NCBI GenBank assembly: GCA_947491315.1
Contig: CANLII010000001.1
Location: forward strand, 62,001-126,000
Direction: 5' to 3'
Source of the DNA: Ignavibacteria bacterium
GTDB lineage: Bacteria > Bacteroidota > Ignavibacteria > Kapaibacteriales > UBA961
DNA length: 64,000 nt
A model generated the notes under the pieces. It worked only from the letters and a program-made list of their open reading frames with translations. It had not been told where the DNA came from and made no database searches. The position numbers and the translations under genes are program-made. Shown here in pieces: positions 10,027 through 19,853 of the stretch. Every line of letters starts with the position of its first letter. Within the stretch, counting starts at the first letter, position 1.

Positions 10027-12513
10027 ATGCCTACAAATGAAGAATTGCTCGATTCAATAACATCAGGTTCAGAACAAGATTCAGCCCAATCAGTGCCGGA
10101 GCAACTCACGGTCCTGCCTTTGAGGGATATGATTATTTTCCCATATATGATTTTTCCGATTCTGATTGGAAGGACTTCATCCCTGAAGGCGGTTTCACAA
10201 GCATTGGAGAGAGACAAGTTTATTTTTGCCGTGACTCAGATTCAAGCAGGAATTGATGAACCGGCTTTGAAAGATGTCTATGAACACGGTACAATTTGCA
10301 AGATTCTTCAAGTTATAAGATTGCCTAATAATCTCTTGAAAGTATTGGTTGAAGGTGTTTTTCATGGTAGAATTGAACATTCTATTGAAAATGCTGAATG
10401 CTTGGAAGCAAAGATCACTATTCTCAAACACGATGATATTTCGATTGATGCAGAACAAGAAGCATATATACGAAGAACACAGGATGCATTTTCATCGTAT
10501 GTTTCAACCAACAAACATCTTCCTCCTGAAATACAATCTGCTTTTGAGAATATCGAAGATCCAGTAAGAAAACTGTATTACGCGGCTGCGAATATCGATA
10601 AGAATGTTCATTCCAAGCAAGAGATACTTCAGCAAACTTCTCTTAAAATGCAATACAAACAGTTGTTAAACATTTTGAAAGATGAAATTGAAGTGTTGAA
10701 ATTGGAGGAAGAATTGGATACCAAGGTTTCTGATTCCATACAAAAGACACAACGGAAGTATTATATTCAGGAACAAATCAGAGCATTGCAAAAAGAGCTT
10801 GATGGTGATGAGGAATTATCTCCTGAGATGCTCACCATTCTAAGAGGTATTGAAGAAAGCGGTATGCCCGAGGAAGTTAAAACGAGAGTAATGGAAGAGT
10901 TTGATAAGTTCAAAAAAACAATGTCGATGTCTCCTGAATATTCTGTTTTACGCACATATCTTGAGACTGTGATTGCTCTCCCATGGAGTAAGATCACCGA
11001 AGATTGTACAGATCTTGAACATGTATCAAACATATTGAACGAAGATCATTATGACATGGAAAAGCCTAAAGAACGAATTTTGGAATATATTTCCATTTTG
11101 CGCATGGCCGGAACAGCAAAAGGACAAATTCTCTGTCTCTCAGGCCCTCCAGGCGTTGGTAAAACATCCCTCGGCCGTTCAATCGCAAGAGCTCTTGGCC
11201 GCTCTTTTGTACGCATTTCTCTCGGTGGAATCAGAGATGAGGCAGAGATTCGTGGTCATCGTAGAACATATATCGGTGCCATGCCTGGGAAAATCATATC
11301 AGCAATGAAGAAAGCTGGAACAGTGAATCCGGTTATACTCTTGGATGAAGTAGATAAAATGTCGATGGACTTCAGAGGCGACCCATCAGCTGCACTACTT
11401 GAAGTCTTAGATCCCGAACAAAACAATACATTCAATGATCATTATCTAGAACTGGATTATGATTTGTCCAAAGTATTGTTCATCACCACTGCAAATGTGA
11501 AATACAATATTCCTGCACCATTACTTGATCGCATGGAAGTTATTGATTTGAATAGTTATCTTGATTTTGAGAAAGTTCAAATCGCAAAGAAGCATATCCT
11601 TCCCAATCTACTTGAAGATTATGCGCTTAAGAAGTATAAAATTAAATTCTCTGATAAGTCACTTCTTAAAATTATTCGAGAATATACAAGAGAATCTGGA
11701 GTGAGAAATCTCGAAAGAGAAATTGCTTCAGTACTCAGAAAGATCGCCCGAAAAATAGTAACTCAAGGAGATAAATATTCAGATAATGGACATAATATCT
11801 CTGAACAAGACATAGAGCAATACTTGCGTACACCGAGATTTAAAGATTCTGCTGCTAACTTGACTGATAAAGTTGGTATAGCTGTAGGATTGGCATGGAC
11901 AAGTGTTGGAGGTGATACTTTGCCCGTGGAAGTCAGTATCATGCCGGGCAGCGAACGATTGACACTTACCGGAAAACTTGGAGATGTTATGAAAGAATCG
12001 GCTCAGGCTGCGCTTTCATATATCAGATCGCATACAGAATCATTGTCAATTGTAGGTGATTTCAATAAGGGCAAAGAAATTCATATCCATGTTCCTGAGG
12101 GAGCTATTCCAAAGGATGGGCCATCGGCCGGAATAACCATGACCATTGCTTTGATATCTGCGGCCACAGGTAAACCAGTTCGTGGTGACATTGCCATGAC
12201 AGGTGAAATCACTCTTCGAGGTATGATTCTTCCAATTGGCGGACTTAATGAAAAATTGCTTGCGGCAAAAAGGCAGGGAATCAAAACAGTTCTCATACCG
12301 GAAGGTAATGCTAAAGATATTCAAGAGGTCAATCCCCATATTTTGAAAGGATTGAATGTGATTCCTGTAGAACATATAGATCAAGCATTGCCACATGCAT
12401 TCAGAAAGTGGACAATCACTCGTAGCGATGAGAAGATTACAAAATCAAAAAAAGTTGTAGAGAAACCTTTGGTAAAGGCAACCCAAAACAAGAAGGGGAG
12501 AATGAAGGCTTAA
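10027..12513 (+). CDS. lon: ATP-dependent endopeptidase La (Lon)
   Basis: Walker A GPPGVGKTSLGRSIARALGR and catalytic DGPSAGITM; 828 aa with N-terminal LON domain. Confidence 0.98.
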   Translation: MPTNEELLDSITSGSEQDSAQSVPEQLTVLPLRDMIIFPYMIFPILIGRTSSLKAVSQALERDKFIFAVTQIQAGIDEPALKDVYEHGTICKILQVIRLPNNLLKVLVEGVFHGRIEHSIENAECLEAKITILKHDDISIDAEQEAYIRRTQDAFSSYVSTNKHLPPEIQSAFENIEDPVRKLYYAAANIDKNVHSKQEILQQTSLKMQYKQLLNILKDEIEVLKLEEELDTKVSDSIQKTQRKYYIQEQIRALQKELDGDEELSPEMLTILRGIEESGMPEEVKTRVMEEFDKFKKTMSMSPEYSVLRTYLETVIALPWSKITEDCTDLEHVSNILNEDHYDMEKPKERILEYISILRMAGTAKGQILCLSGPPGVGKTSLGRSIARALGRSFVRISLGGIRDEAEIRGHRRTYIGAMPGKIISAMKKAGTVNPVILLDEVDKMSMDFRGDPSAALLEVLDPEQNNTFNDHYLELDYDLSKVLFITTANVKYNIPAPLLDRMEVIDLNSYLDFEKVQIAKKHILPNLLEDYALKKYKIKFSDKSLLKIIREYTRESGVRNLEREIASVLRKIARKIVTQGDKYSDNGHNISEQDIEQYLRTPRFKDSAANLTDKVGIAVGLAWTSVGGDTLPVEVSIMPGSERLTLTGKLGDVMKESAQAALSYIRSHTESLSIVGDFNKGKEIHIHVPEGAIPKDGPSAGITMTIALISAATGKPVRGDIAMTGEITLRGMILPIGGLNEKLLAAKRQGIKTVLIPEGNAKDIQEVNPHILKGLNVIPVEHIDQALPHAFRKWTITRSDEKITKSKKVVEKPLVKATQNKKGRMKA

Positions 12514-13955
12514 TTTTTATGTAACAACTTTTTGAATTCATCGATATATTCTTTTGCTGTCTTTTCTATAGAATAATCTGCCTGCATAGCATTGTTCATG
12601 ATTGACTGCAACATTGTTGAATTATGATATAGTGAAAGTGCATCCATCAATGCATTGTGCAGTGCTTCTTTTGCAAATTCTTGAAACACGATTCCATCCC
12701 CCTGCTGAGTGATTGAGTCAAATGGTTGAACCGAATCTTTGAGTCCACCAACAGACCGGACAATTGGAATCGTACCATAATTGAGCGCATACAATTGTGT
12801 GAGCCCGCATGGTTCAAAGCGAGAGGGCAGAAGAAAGAAGTCAGAATATGCAAGGATATGATGAGCCAATTGCTCATTGTATCCTTGACTATAGGAAACA
12901 AATTGTGGATAATGCAATTGCAATGCATTGAAATATGATTGATAGCGTTCTTCACCTGAGCCAAGTACAATCAATCTACACAATCCTTGTTCGAGTATAT
13001 TTTCAATACATCCTTCGAGCAAATCAATACCCTTCTGATCTGTAAACCGAGAAACCATTCCGATGAGTGGAAGTTTGTCGCAATCTATATTATCTTCAAA
13101 GTAATGTTTGTTGAGTTGAATTTTGCCTATCAACTTATTAGTTAGGTCACTCTTCGAGAAATGATGTTCTATGCATGTATCACTTTCAGGATTCCATAAT
13201 GCATAGTCCACACCATTTAAAATACCAATCAATTTGTCTGAATATTGAGAATAAACATTCTCCAATCCCTCTCCGAATTCAGGCATGAGAATCTCTTTGG
13301 CATAACTTGGACTTACGGCAATGATGAGATCTGCATAGTCAATTCCGGTTTTCAAAGCATTGAATTCACCTTTCCACAAACAATCTTCCGGATTCCAGGA
13401 AGTCATTGCAATCATTCTTTGCAAATCATACCAACCCTGATATTGAGCATTGTGAATGGTGAGCACACCTTTGCTTGACTCAAATAGTGGATGTTTGGAA
13501 TATGTGAATTGTAGAAGAGGAAGCAAAAGTGCTGTATGATAATCATGAGCAGATATAATGTCAGGTTTGATGTCGAGCTTGATCATCAATTCAAAGGCGG
13601 ATTTGCATAATACAAAAAATCGTTCATCATTATCTGCATATCCATCTGGATTTCCATAAATACCCGGTCTGTCATATAGATCATCTGATTCAATAAAATA
13701 GACAGGGATGTCTTCATGTGGCAATGTGGAAGTCCATATTGGGAACACTCTTTCCTTTTCAAAAAGTGTAAAACTGATACTGAGATCAGTTTTCAGAATA
13801 TGAAATTGCTCTTCGATTCCTTTATACTTTGGGATGACAATTATTGGATTATGACCAATTCTCTTCCAACCAATCGGTAGAGCTCCGGAAATGTCTGCAA
13901 GTCCACCAACCTTTGCAAAAGGCGCGAGTTCAGCACTTACGAGAAGAATATTCAT
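12510..13955 (-). CDS. glgA: Glycogen/starch synthase (GT5)
   Basis: N-terminal KVGGLADISGALP, plus LPSRFEPCGLTQLYALNYGTIPIVRSVGGLKDSV. Confidence 0.95.
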   Translation of the reverse strand: MNILLVSAELAPFAKVGGLADISGALPIGWKRIGHNPIIVIPKYKGIEEQFHILKTDLSISFTLFEKERVFPIWTSTLPHEDIPVYFIESDDLYDRPGIYGNPDGYADNDERFFVLCKSAFELMIKLDIKPDIISAHDYHTALLLPLLQFTYSKHPLFESSKGVLTIHNAQYQGWYDLQRMIAMTSWNPEDCLWKGEFNALKTGIDYADLIIAVSPSYAKEILMPEFGEGLENVYSQYSDKLIGILNGVDYALWNPESDTCIEHHFSKSDLTNKLIGKIQLNKHYFEDNIDCDKLPLIGMVSRFTDQKGIDLLEGCIENILEQGLCRLIVLGSGEERYQSYFNALQLHYPQFVSYSQGYNEQLAHHILAYSDFFLLPSRFEPCGLTQLYALNYGTIPIVRSVGGLKDSVQPFDSITQQGDGIVFQEFAKEALHNALMDALSLYHNSTMLQSIMNNAMQADYSIEKTAKEYIDEFKKLLHKN

Positions 13956-14857
13956 GATCTATCCTCACTGTTAGGAGTATTGCTAAGGCGAATGGGAATG
14001 AGCAGTGTATCAAATTGTCTGCAAGCACTTTTCGCATATTGAGCAGTAGATTCTTCAGAAAAAATACCATACATAGTCGAACCACTTCCACTCATTAAAG
14101 ATACTATGGCTCCTAATGAAATGAGTTGTTGTTTTATATCATTGAGAATTGGGTAAATCATATGTATTGGTTTTTCAAAGTCATTGACCAATTCTTCAGA
14201 CTGAAGATTGATTGATCCGTTTTGAATGGCAGATTTCAAGTTAATCGTATCATAATCGGAATATTCCTGAATCTGAGAATATGCCCATCCGGTATTGATG
14301 TGAATGCCTGGAAAAATAAAGAGTAGCCATGCATGCAAGTCACAAGATATTGGTGTAATTATCTCGCCTTTTCCTGTAACAATAGCAGGGGAATCATGGA
14401 AGAAAAAGGGAATATCGCTGCCGAGTGATACACCAAGTTCACTCAATGTGGGAATGTCCGTGGTAATTTCCCATAATTTGGCCAATCCTCTGCAAGTGGT
14501 GGCGGCATCTGAACTTCCTCCACCCAGTCCTGCGCCACTCGGAATGAGTTTGTCCAGATGAATGATTGCTCCTTTTTGTATCCCAAAATGCTTTCGCATG
14601 AGATGTGCAGACTGTACAATCAAATTCTGTTCCATAGGAATATTCAAATCATCATTGCTGATGAATATGATGTCAGAATCATGATTTTCGAAGGTCAATG
14701 TGTCGAAAAGATCATAAATGGGGAGAAATAATGAGTGAATTGCATGATATCCATCAGGCAATGTGCCAATTATTCGCAGTCCAAGATTTATCTTTGCATG
14801 TGCATAAAGCGTAATCAATGGTATATCCTTAGCAAACAAACCGTACAAAAATGTCAA
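13952..14857 (-). CDS. ispE: 4-diphosphocytidyl-2-C-methyl-D-erythritol kinase
   Basis: GHMP kinase: AHAKINLGLRI, PSGAGLGGGSSDAAT, SLMSGSGSTMYGIF. The true start is probably internal (TTG/ATT before ITLYAHAKINLGL). Confidence 0.93.
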   Translation of the reverse strand: MTFLYGLFAKDIPLITLYAHAKINLGLRIIGTLPDGYHAIHSLFLPIYDLFDTLTFENHDSDIIFISNDDLNIPMEQNLIVQSAHLMRKHFGIQKGAIIHLDKLIPSGAGLGGGSSDAATTCRGLAKLWEITTDIPTLSELGVSLGSDIPFFFHDSPAIVTGKGEIITPISCDLHAWLLFIFPGIHINTGWAYSQIQEYSDYDTINLKSAIQNGSINLQSEELVNDFEKPIHMIYPILNDIKQQLISLGAIVSLMSGSGSTMYGIFSEESTAQYAKSACRQFDTLLIPIRLSNTPNSEDRS

Positions 14858-15495
14858 AAATAGAGCAAATCACCTATCTGGGCGAAATACAAAGGAAAAG
14901 TATACATATTGTTTCCTTGCTCATTCCAATCATCTACTATTTTATCGATACAAAAAGCGCATTACTCATTTTGTTTCCAGTGGCTATCCTCACCCTGCTT
15001 ATCGATCTTGGTATATATTTCAGTGACACTTTTAAAAAGATAATGTATCCGATTGTTGGCGGAATGCTCAGGCCACATGAAATGCATCGAACTTCACTCG
15101 TATTGAATGGCGCATCGTGGGTGATTATTGCAGCTTGCATCACTGTTGCAATCTTTCCAAAACCCCTTGCAATCATCGGATATTCGATTGTCATTCTTTC
15201 TGATATTGCCGCAGCGCTTATTGGTCGAAAATTTGGAAAAACTCCTTTTCTTGATAAATCCTTGCAAGGCAGCATGGCTTTTTTTGTTGTTTCTTTGATT
15301 GTTTCGGCAATATGGACTTGGATTTTCGAGTATTCATCTATGTTCTTTTTCATCTGTATAGTTGGTTCAATTCTTGCAACAATTGCCGAGGCATCCACAA
15401 CAAGATTTAAATTGGATGATAATCTTGCGGTACCACTCGCTTTTGCAGGTAGTACTTGGATTTTAACCATACTTCTCTCCATTTCATTGAGTTAA
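14851..15495 (+). CDS. Diacylglycerol/polyprenol kinase family (SEC59/dolichol kinase-like) integral membrane protein
   Basis: 214 aa multi-TM; RKSIHIVSLLIPIIYYF N-terminus, and SDIAAALIGRKFGKTPFLDKSLQGSMAFF, typical of the family. Confidence 0.82.
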   Translation: MSKIEQITYLGEIQRKSIHIVSLLIPIIYYFIDTKSALLILFPVAILTLLIDLGIYFSDTFKKIMYPIVGGMLRPHEMHRTSLVLNGASWVIIAACITVAIFPKPLAIIGYSIVILSDIAAALIGRKFGKTPFLDKSLQGSMAFFVVSLIVSAIWTWIFEYSSMFFFICIVGSILATIAEASTTRFKLDDNLAVPLAFAGSTWILTILLSISLS

Positions 15496-15501
15496 TGTCA
15501 C

Positions 15502-15948
15502 ATGGCTCTACATATCGGTGATCGAATGCCTGAATTTTCGGCATTGAATGAAAAAGGTGAGCGGGTCTATTCTAAAGAACTGTCAAGTATGCCTTGCATC
15601 ATCTTTTTTTACCCAAAGGATGATACATATCTCTGCACCAAAGAAGCATGTTCATTTAGAGATGCAAATGAAGAATTTCTCAAAGCAGGCATACAAGTTA
15701 TTGGCATTAGCGCAGACTCCGTAGAGGAGCATGCTCAATTTGCAAAGAAACATATGTTGAAATACTCATTGCTGTCTGATACGGAAAACGATATTCGTAC
15801 TATTTTTGGCGTTCCAAAAGGGCTATTCGGACTATTACCCGGCAGAGTCACCTATTGTTTTGATGCCCAAGGCAAGGTGTTATTGATAATCAATTCTTCC
15901 TTTAGTGCTGAAAAGCATGTTCAGGATGCATTGAAAGTATATTCTTGA
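15502..15948 (+). CDS. Peroxiredoxin (BCP/AhpC-TSA family)
   Basis: FFYPKDDTYLCTKEACSFRD active-site motif with peroxidatic Cys. Confidence 0.93.
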   Translation: MALHIGDRMPEFSALNEKGERVYSKELSSMPCIIFFYPKDDTYLCTKEACSFRDANEEFLKAGIQVIGISADSVEEHAQFAKKHMLKYSLLSDTENDIRTIFGVPKGLFGLLPGRVTYCFDAQGKVLLIINSSFSAEKHVQDALKVYS

Positions 15949-15964
15949 TTCCATTAGAGATACC

Positions 15965-16873
15965 ATGATTCGATCTTTCCTTATTACTTGCATAAAAACA
16001 TATTGCAGACATATACCTATTCATATCGGAAAGGGAATTCTGATGAGAATTGGTAGAAAAATATTACTCAATGGCAAAAAGCAAGAAATACTCAAAGCAG
16101 ATTCCATACATGGTGTTTCTATGGAAGTTGTACTTCCAAGAGATGCTGGTTGGGATGTGATTTATTTTCGTGGAACTTATGAAACTGGAACAACCAAGGT
16201 ATTTGAGACCTTGATTCGAGATCTTGACAGAGTGTTTGATATTGGAGCAAATATGGGTTGGTATTCGATATTGAGCGCCCGTCTTGCCAAGCATGGAGAG
16301 GTGCATGCATTCGAACCGGTACCATTCATATTCGAGAAGTTTAAAAAAAATGCAGAATTGAATGGAATTCAGACAATCACATCAAATAATATCGCATTGG
16401 GAAAGGAGAAGTCGGGTTCTATCGCAATTCATACATTTGATGGACTCTATCATGGCCATAGTTCAATGTCCACCTTGAATCGCAGTGATTATTCAACGGT
16501 GCATGTTCCCATGACAACGCTTGACTCTTACTGTGAAGAACATGGAATAGCGCGAATTGACTTTATCAAAATGGATACTGAAGGTGCTGAAATGGAAGTC
16601 TTGGCGGGGGCAAAACACATGATGTCAGGTTCATTTCCACCAATTTGGCTCATTGAACTCAATGAAGAAACTGCTGCCGCATTTGGATATGTCCCTTTTG
16701 AATTGATTGATATGCTCCTCCAATATCATCCTTATGAGATTTTCGTGATTGAAGGTGCATGGGGCAAGGTCAGAAAAATGCGTGATTCCAAAGAGTATCA
16801 TCATGGTGATAATCTGCTATGTATCCCTCAATATCGTTCCGATGCACTGGAGAATATCAGAAAGTTGCTTTAG
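15965..16873 (+). CDS. FkbM family methyltransferase
   Basis: VFDIGANMGWYSI SAM-binding motif, FEPVP, and FIKMDTEGAEMEVLAGA, typical of FkbM. Confidence 0.88.
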   Translation: MIRSFLITCIKTYCRHIPIHIGKGILMRIGRKILLNGKKQEILKADSIHGVSMEVVLPRDAGWDVIYFRGTYETGTTKVFETLIRDLDRVFDIGANMGWYSILSARLAKHGEVHAFEPVPFIFEKFKKNAELNGIQTITSNNIALGKEKSGSIAIHTFDGLYHGHSSMSTLNRSDYSTVHVPMTTLDSYCEEHGIARIDFIKMDTEGAEMEVLAGAKHMMSGSFPPIWLIELNEETAAAFGYVPFELIDMLLQYHPYEIFVIEGAWGKVRKMRDSKEYHHGDNLLCIPQYRSDALENIRKLL

Positions 16874-17790
16874 ACTTTATATTCCAGCATGATTCTATGC
16901 AATGCAAATATGATGATAGATGCACATGTCAAATGGACCGGTTGCATGAATGCAGGAACTGACAAATATGTCATAACAATTCCTGAAAAGGTGGATAGAA
17001 GCAACCCTGCTCCAAGTAAGAAAGCCGGATAGTGTATTGATTTCCAGTGTAATGCTTGCTTTCTGCATTTCCAGAGAATCCAACCATTTACCCCGAGTAT
17101 CAATAGTGAAAAAGAGCGGTGAATAGGGAATATTGCACTAAGATTATCAATCCAAATCTCTCTCTGCATAAAATTGAGTGTTTTTGCTAACACATCTATT
17201 TCTTCTCGAACTTGTGTACCCATCAAGATTTGAATAAACATGAAGACCATTGAAATGATGGTGAGTCGGAATAAAGAGGATGATTTGAATTCAGAGGATT
17301 TTGCATTATAACCAGCATAACTCGCTATAAGTAATATAATGAAAGCAAAAAGCATATGTATTGTTATGCGATATGGTGCAAGATTTGAAGAGACAACCAA
17401 AGCTCCAAGCCAACCTTGAAATCCGGTAAGCAGGAGAAGTGCAATGGAGGAATACATGAATGTTGGGTGACTCTTACGATATCGTATTGCTAATCCGGTT
17501 TGAATCAGGACGAATAATCCAAGCAAGGCTCCCAGTAATCTATTGAGATATTCTATCCAAGTTTTCAATACATCAAAAGCCTCAGCATCAATGCCTTCAT
17601 TGGCATATAGTTGCTGATAATTAATAGGTAATTGTGTCACTGAAATCGGCGGTATAATGAGCCCATAGCATGTTGGCCAATCAGGACAGCCCATGCCGGA
17701 CTGCGTTGTTCTTACGATGCTTCCTGCAGCTATGACCAGGATCACCAATATGATATTGATATTGGCAATGTACTTATAGAATGAATTCAT
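16870..17790 (-). CDS. COX15/CtaA family heme A synthase
   Basis: GSIVRTTQSGMGCPDWPTCYG signature, HRxLGxxxG-like region (YLNRLLGALLGLFV), multiple TM segments. Confidence 0.9.
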   Translation of the reverse strand: MNSFYKYIANINIILVILVIAAGSIVRTTQSGMGCPDWPTCYGLIIPPISVTQLPINYQQLYANEGIDAEAFDVLKTWIEYLNRLLGALLGLFVLIQTGLAIRYRKSHPTFMYSSIALLLLTGFQGWLGALVVSSNLAPYRITIHMLFAFIILLIASYAGYNAKSSEFKSSSLFRLTIISMVFMFIQILMGTQVREEIDVLAKTLNFMQREIWIDNLSAIFPIHRSFSLLILGVNGWILWKCRKQALHWKSIHYPAFLLGAGLLLSTFSGIVMTYLSVPAFMQPVHLTCASIIIFALHRIMLEYKV

Positions 17791-19202
17791 TCGGCTTTAT
17801 AAAATTCGGTGAAGAATCTATTCAAATTCCAAATATCAATTTTAGAAGCGATTTCAAAAGGGGAATGCATTGAAAGAAGTGGAATTCCGATATCAATCAC
17901 TTCCATATCTTCTTTACTCATTTGACCACCAATTGTTCCTCCTCCGCCTGTCTCAACCTTATATGATGCAGTCTGCCAAGGAATGGATTTAGAATCTAAT
18001 ATATTTCTGATCCATGCAGTGAATTCGGAATTTGCATCAAATGATCTACCATAACGCTTTATGCTGGGTCCAAACCCAAGACGAGAGGCATTAGTTCTTT
18101 CAGATAATCCGGGGAATAGAGGATTGATGCCATCATTTGCATCTGCGGAAACAACTTTCGCCATAGACAATGCTTTTCTGGTAATATTTTCATTGAAGGT
18201 AGATGCATTTTGAGCTTCTGCAATGATACCATAGACTTTAGTGAGAAATGATGAAGAAGCGCCTGTATTATTTACATTTCCTGTCTCTTCATTGTCCACG
18301 ATATAAGCCATTGCAGTGAATAATGGAGTTTTTTCCAAGTCCATCAAAGATGTAATGGCAACATAACTGCAAGCTCTGTCATCTTGTCCATAAGAACCAA
18401 TGAGCGATCTATCCAAGCCAACATCTCTTGGCATACCTGCAGGAGTAATATTCAATTCAGCACTCACCAAATCTTCTTCTGTGAAATTATGTGTTGAAGA
18501 AAGAGCATCCATTACAGTATTGATGATGGAATTCTTTTGATCGGGAATTGTACCAACGATGAGATCCATTTCTTCGCCTTCCAACACTCCGGTATATTCA
18601 CGCTTTCTGAGAGGTGAATCTACATGAGGAGCTGCATCGGGTATAATAAGTACTGGATCTTGAGGATTTCTTCCAATTTCGATGGAAATTGTCTTGCCGT
18701 CTTTAGTGTCAATGCGTCCGGATAACATAAGTGGAATATTCACCCATTGATATTTCTTGATTCCGCCATAATAGATTGTTTGAAATAATGCGAAACCTTC
18801 TTGTTCATACAATGGTCTGGCTTTGATATCAATTCGTGGACTATCATGATGAGCTCCAATCAATCGACTTCCTTTGTTGATTGGTTCAGAACCGATTCTT
18901 ACTGCGATGAGTGCTCTATTACGATTATTGAATATCAGTTTCGCTCCGGATTTGATTTGAGATGGGTTAGTATATTCAGAAAAACCTTCTTTTTTAAGCA
19001 TTTCAATCAATTCTTTTGTCGAAGTGATTTCTGTTCTTGCTTTGTCAAGATAGGAGGAATAACCTTTGATATATTGATCAATGAATGAACGATCTTTTGA
19101 ATCAATGGAAAGCCAAGATGAGCGCTTTGCATTCCAAACTGATTGAGCTTGAATAGAAATACATAGTATGAATACTAGAAAAATACTGAAGAGAGTGTTC
19201 AT
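17787..19202 (-). CDS. M18 family aminopeptidase, predicted to be exported
   Basis: LIGAHHDSPRIDIKARPLYEQEGFALFQTIYYGG, YIVDNEETGN, GGGTIGGQMS and MHSPFEIASK metal/catalytic motifs of M18. N-terminus MNTLFSIFLVFILCISIQAQS resembles a signal peptide. Confidence 0.88.
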   Translation of the reverse strand: MNTLFSIFLVFILCISIQAQSVWNAKRSSWLSIDSKDRSFIDQYIKGYSSYLDKARTEITSTKELIEMLKKEGFSEYTNPSQIKSGAKLIFNNRNRALIAVRIGSEPINKGSRLIGAHHDSPRIDIKARPLYEQEGFALFQTIYYGGIKKYQWVNIPLMLSGRIDTKDGKTISIEIGRNPQDPVLIIPDAAPHVDSPLRKREYTGVLEGEEMDLIVGTIPDQKNSIINTVMDALSSTHNFTEEDLVSAELNITPAGMPRDVGLDRSLIGSYGQDDRACSYVAITSLMDLEKTPLFTAMAYIVDNEETGNVNNTGASSSFLTKVYGIIAEAQNASTFNENITRKALSMAKVVSADANDGINPLFPGLSERTNASRLGFGPSIKRYGRSFDANSEFTAWIRNILDSKSIPWQTASYKVETGGGGTIGGQMSKEDMEVIDIGIPLLSMHSPFEIASKIDIWNLNRFFTEFYKAE

Positions 19203-19693
19203 TGTTTCACCACAGATAGATTATACTTGACATCGATTTCCGGATGTATGCTCATCATTACTGGACAAGTTTTTGCTGCATGATGAAATGCTGCCATATC
19301 ACCATCTGAATAGTCATGTTTGGGAAGGGTAATGGATATATCCAATGCTCCTATTCGACGAATCGGTTCATTAACCATAATCTTCTTGACATGCACGCTT
19401 GTGCCAGTGATGTCCATAGACCTCTTGCTTGCGGCAATGCCCATAATCGTCATGATGCAAGTGCCAAGTGCAGTGGCAAGCAAATCTGTGGGGGAAAAAC
19501 TAGCTCCTTTACCATTATTGTCAACCGGAGCATCAGTGAAAAGCGTAGTACCGGACATATCATGAGTGGCTATGCAACGCAAATCACCCGCATATTCAAT
19601 GGAAATGGAAACCATGCTGAAAACCTTGAAATTAATCAAAGCGAAATTACCCATTTTTCCAGAACTGATCGGGTATTTTGCTCGTAAATACAT
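19199..19693 (-). CDS. OsmC family protein
   Basis: FSPTDLLATALGTCIMTIMGIAA (conserved first Cys) and HHAAKTCPVMMSIHPEIDV (second Cys). The real start is probably the internal MVSISIEYAG or near it. Confidence 0.9.
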   Translation of the reverse strand: MYLRAKYPISSGKMGNFALINFKVFSMVSISIEYAGDLRCIATHDMSGTTLFTDAPVDNNGKGASFSPTDLLATALGTCIMTIMGIAASKRSMDITGTSVHVKKIMVNEPIRRIGALDISITLPKHDYSDGDMAAFHHAAKTCPVMMSIHPEIDVKYNLSVVKQ

Positions 19694-19853
19694 GAATCAA
19701 AGTGGAATAAGTGGAAAAGTTAGTTCTGAACAATAGGGCTTGTCAATTTCAATCTTGGAATTCTCGCGTTTTCGGCCTAATTTTGCCTTCTGTTCAGGGT
19801 CTTGAACCTCTATGTGTTCAAGGCATAATTTCGTCAAAGCTTAGGAGTATAAG

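Noticed and set aside
14937-15482. 181-aa antisense ORF opposite the dolichol-kinase-like gene
   Set aside because: Fully contained in a better-supported CDS, has no recognisable motif, and its composition is explained by the complement of hydrophobic codons.
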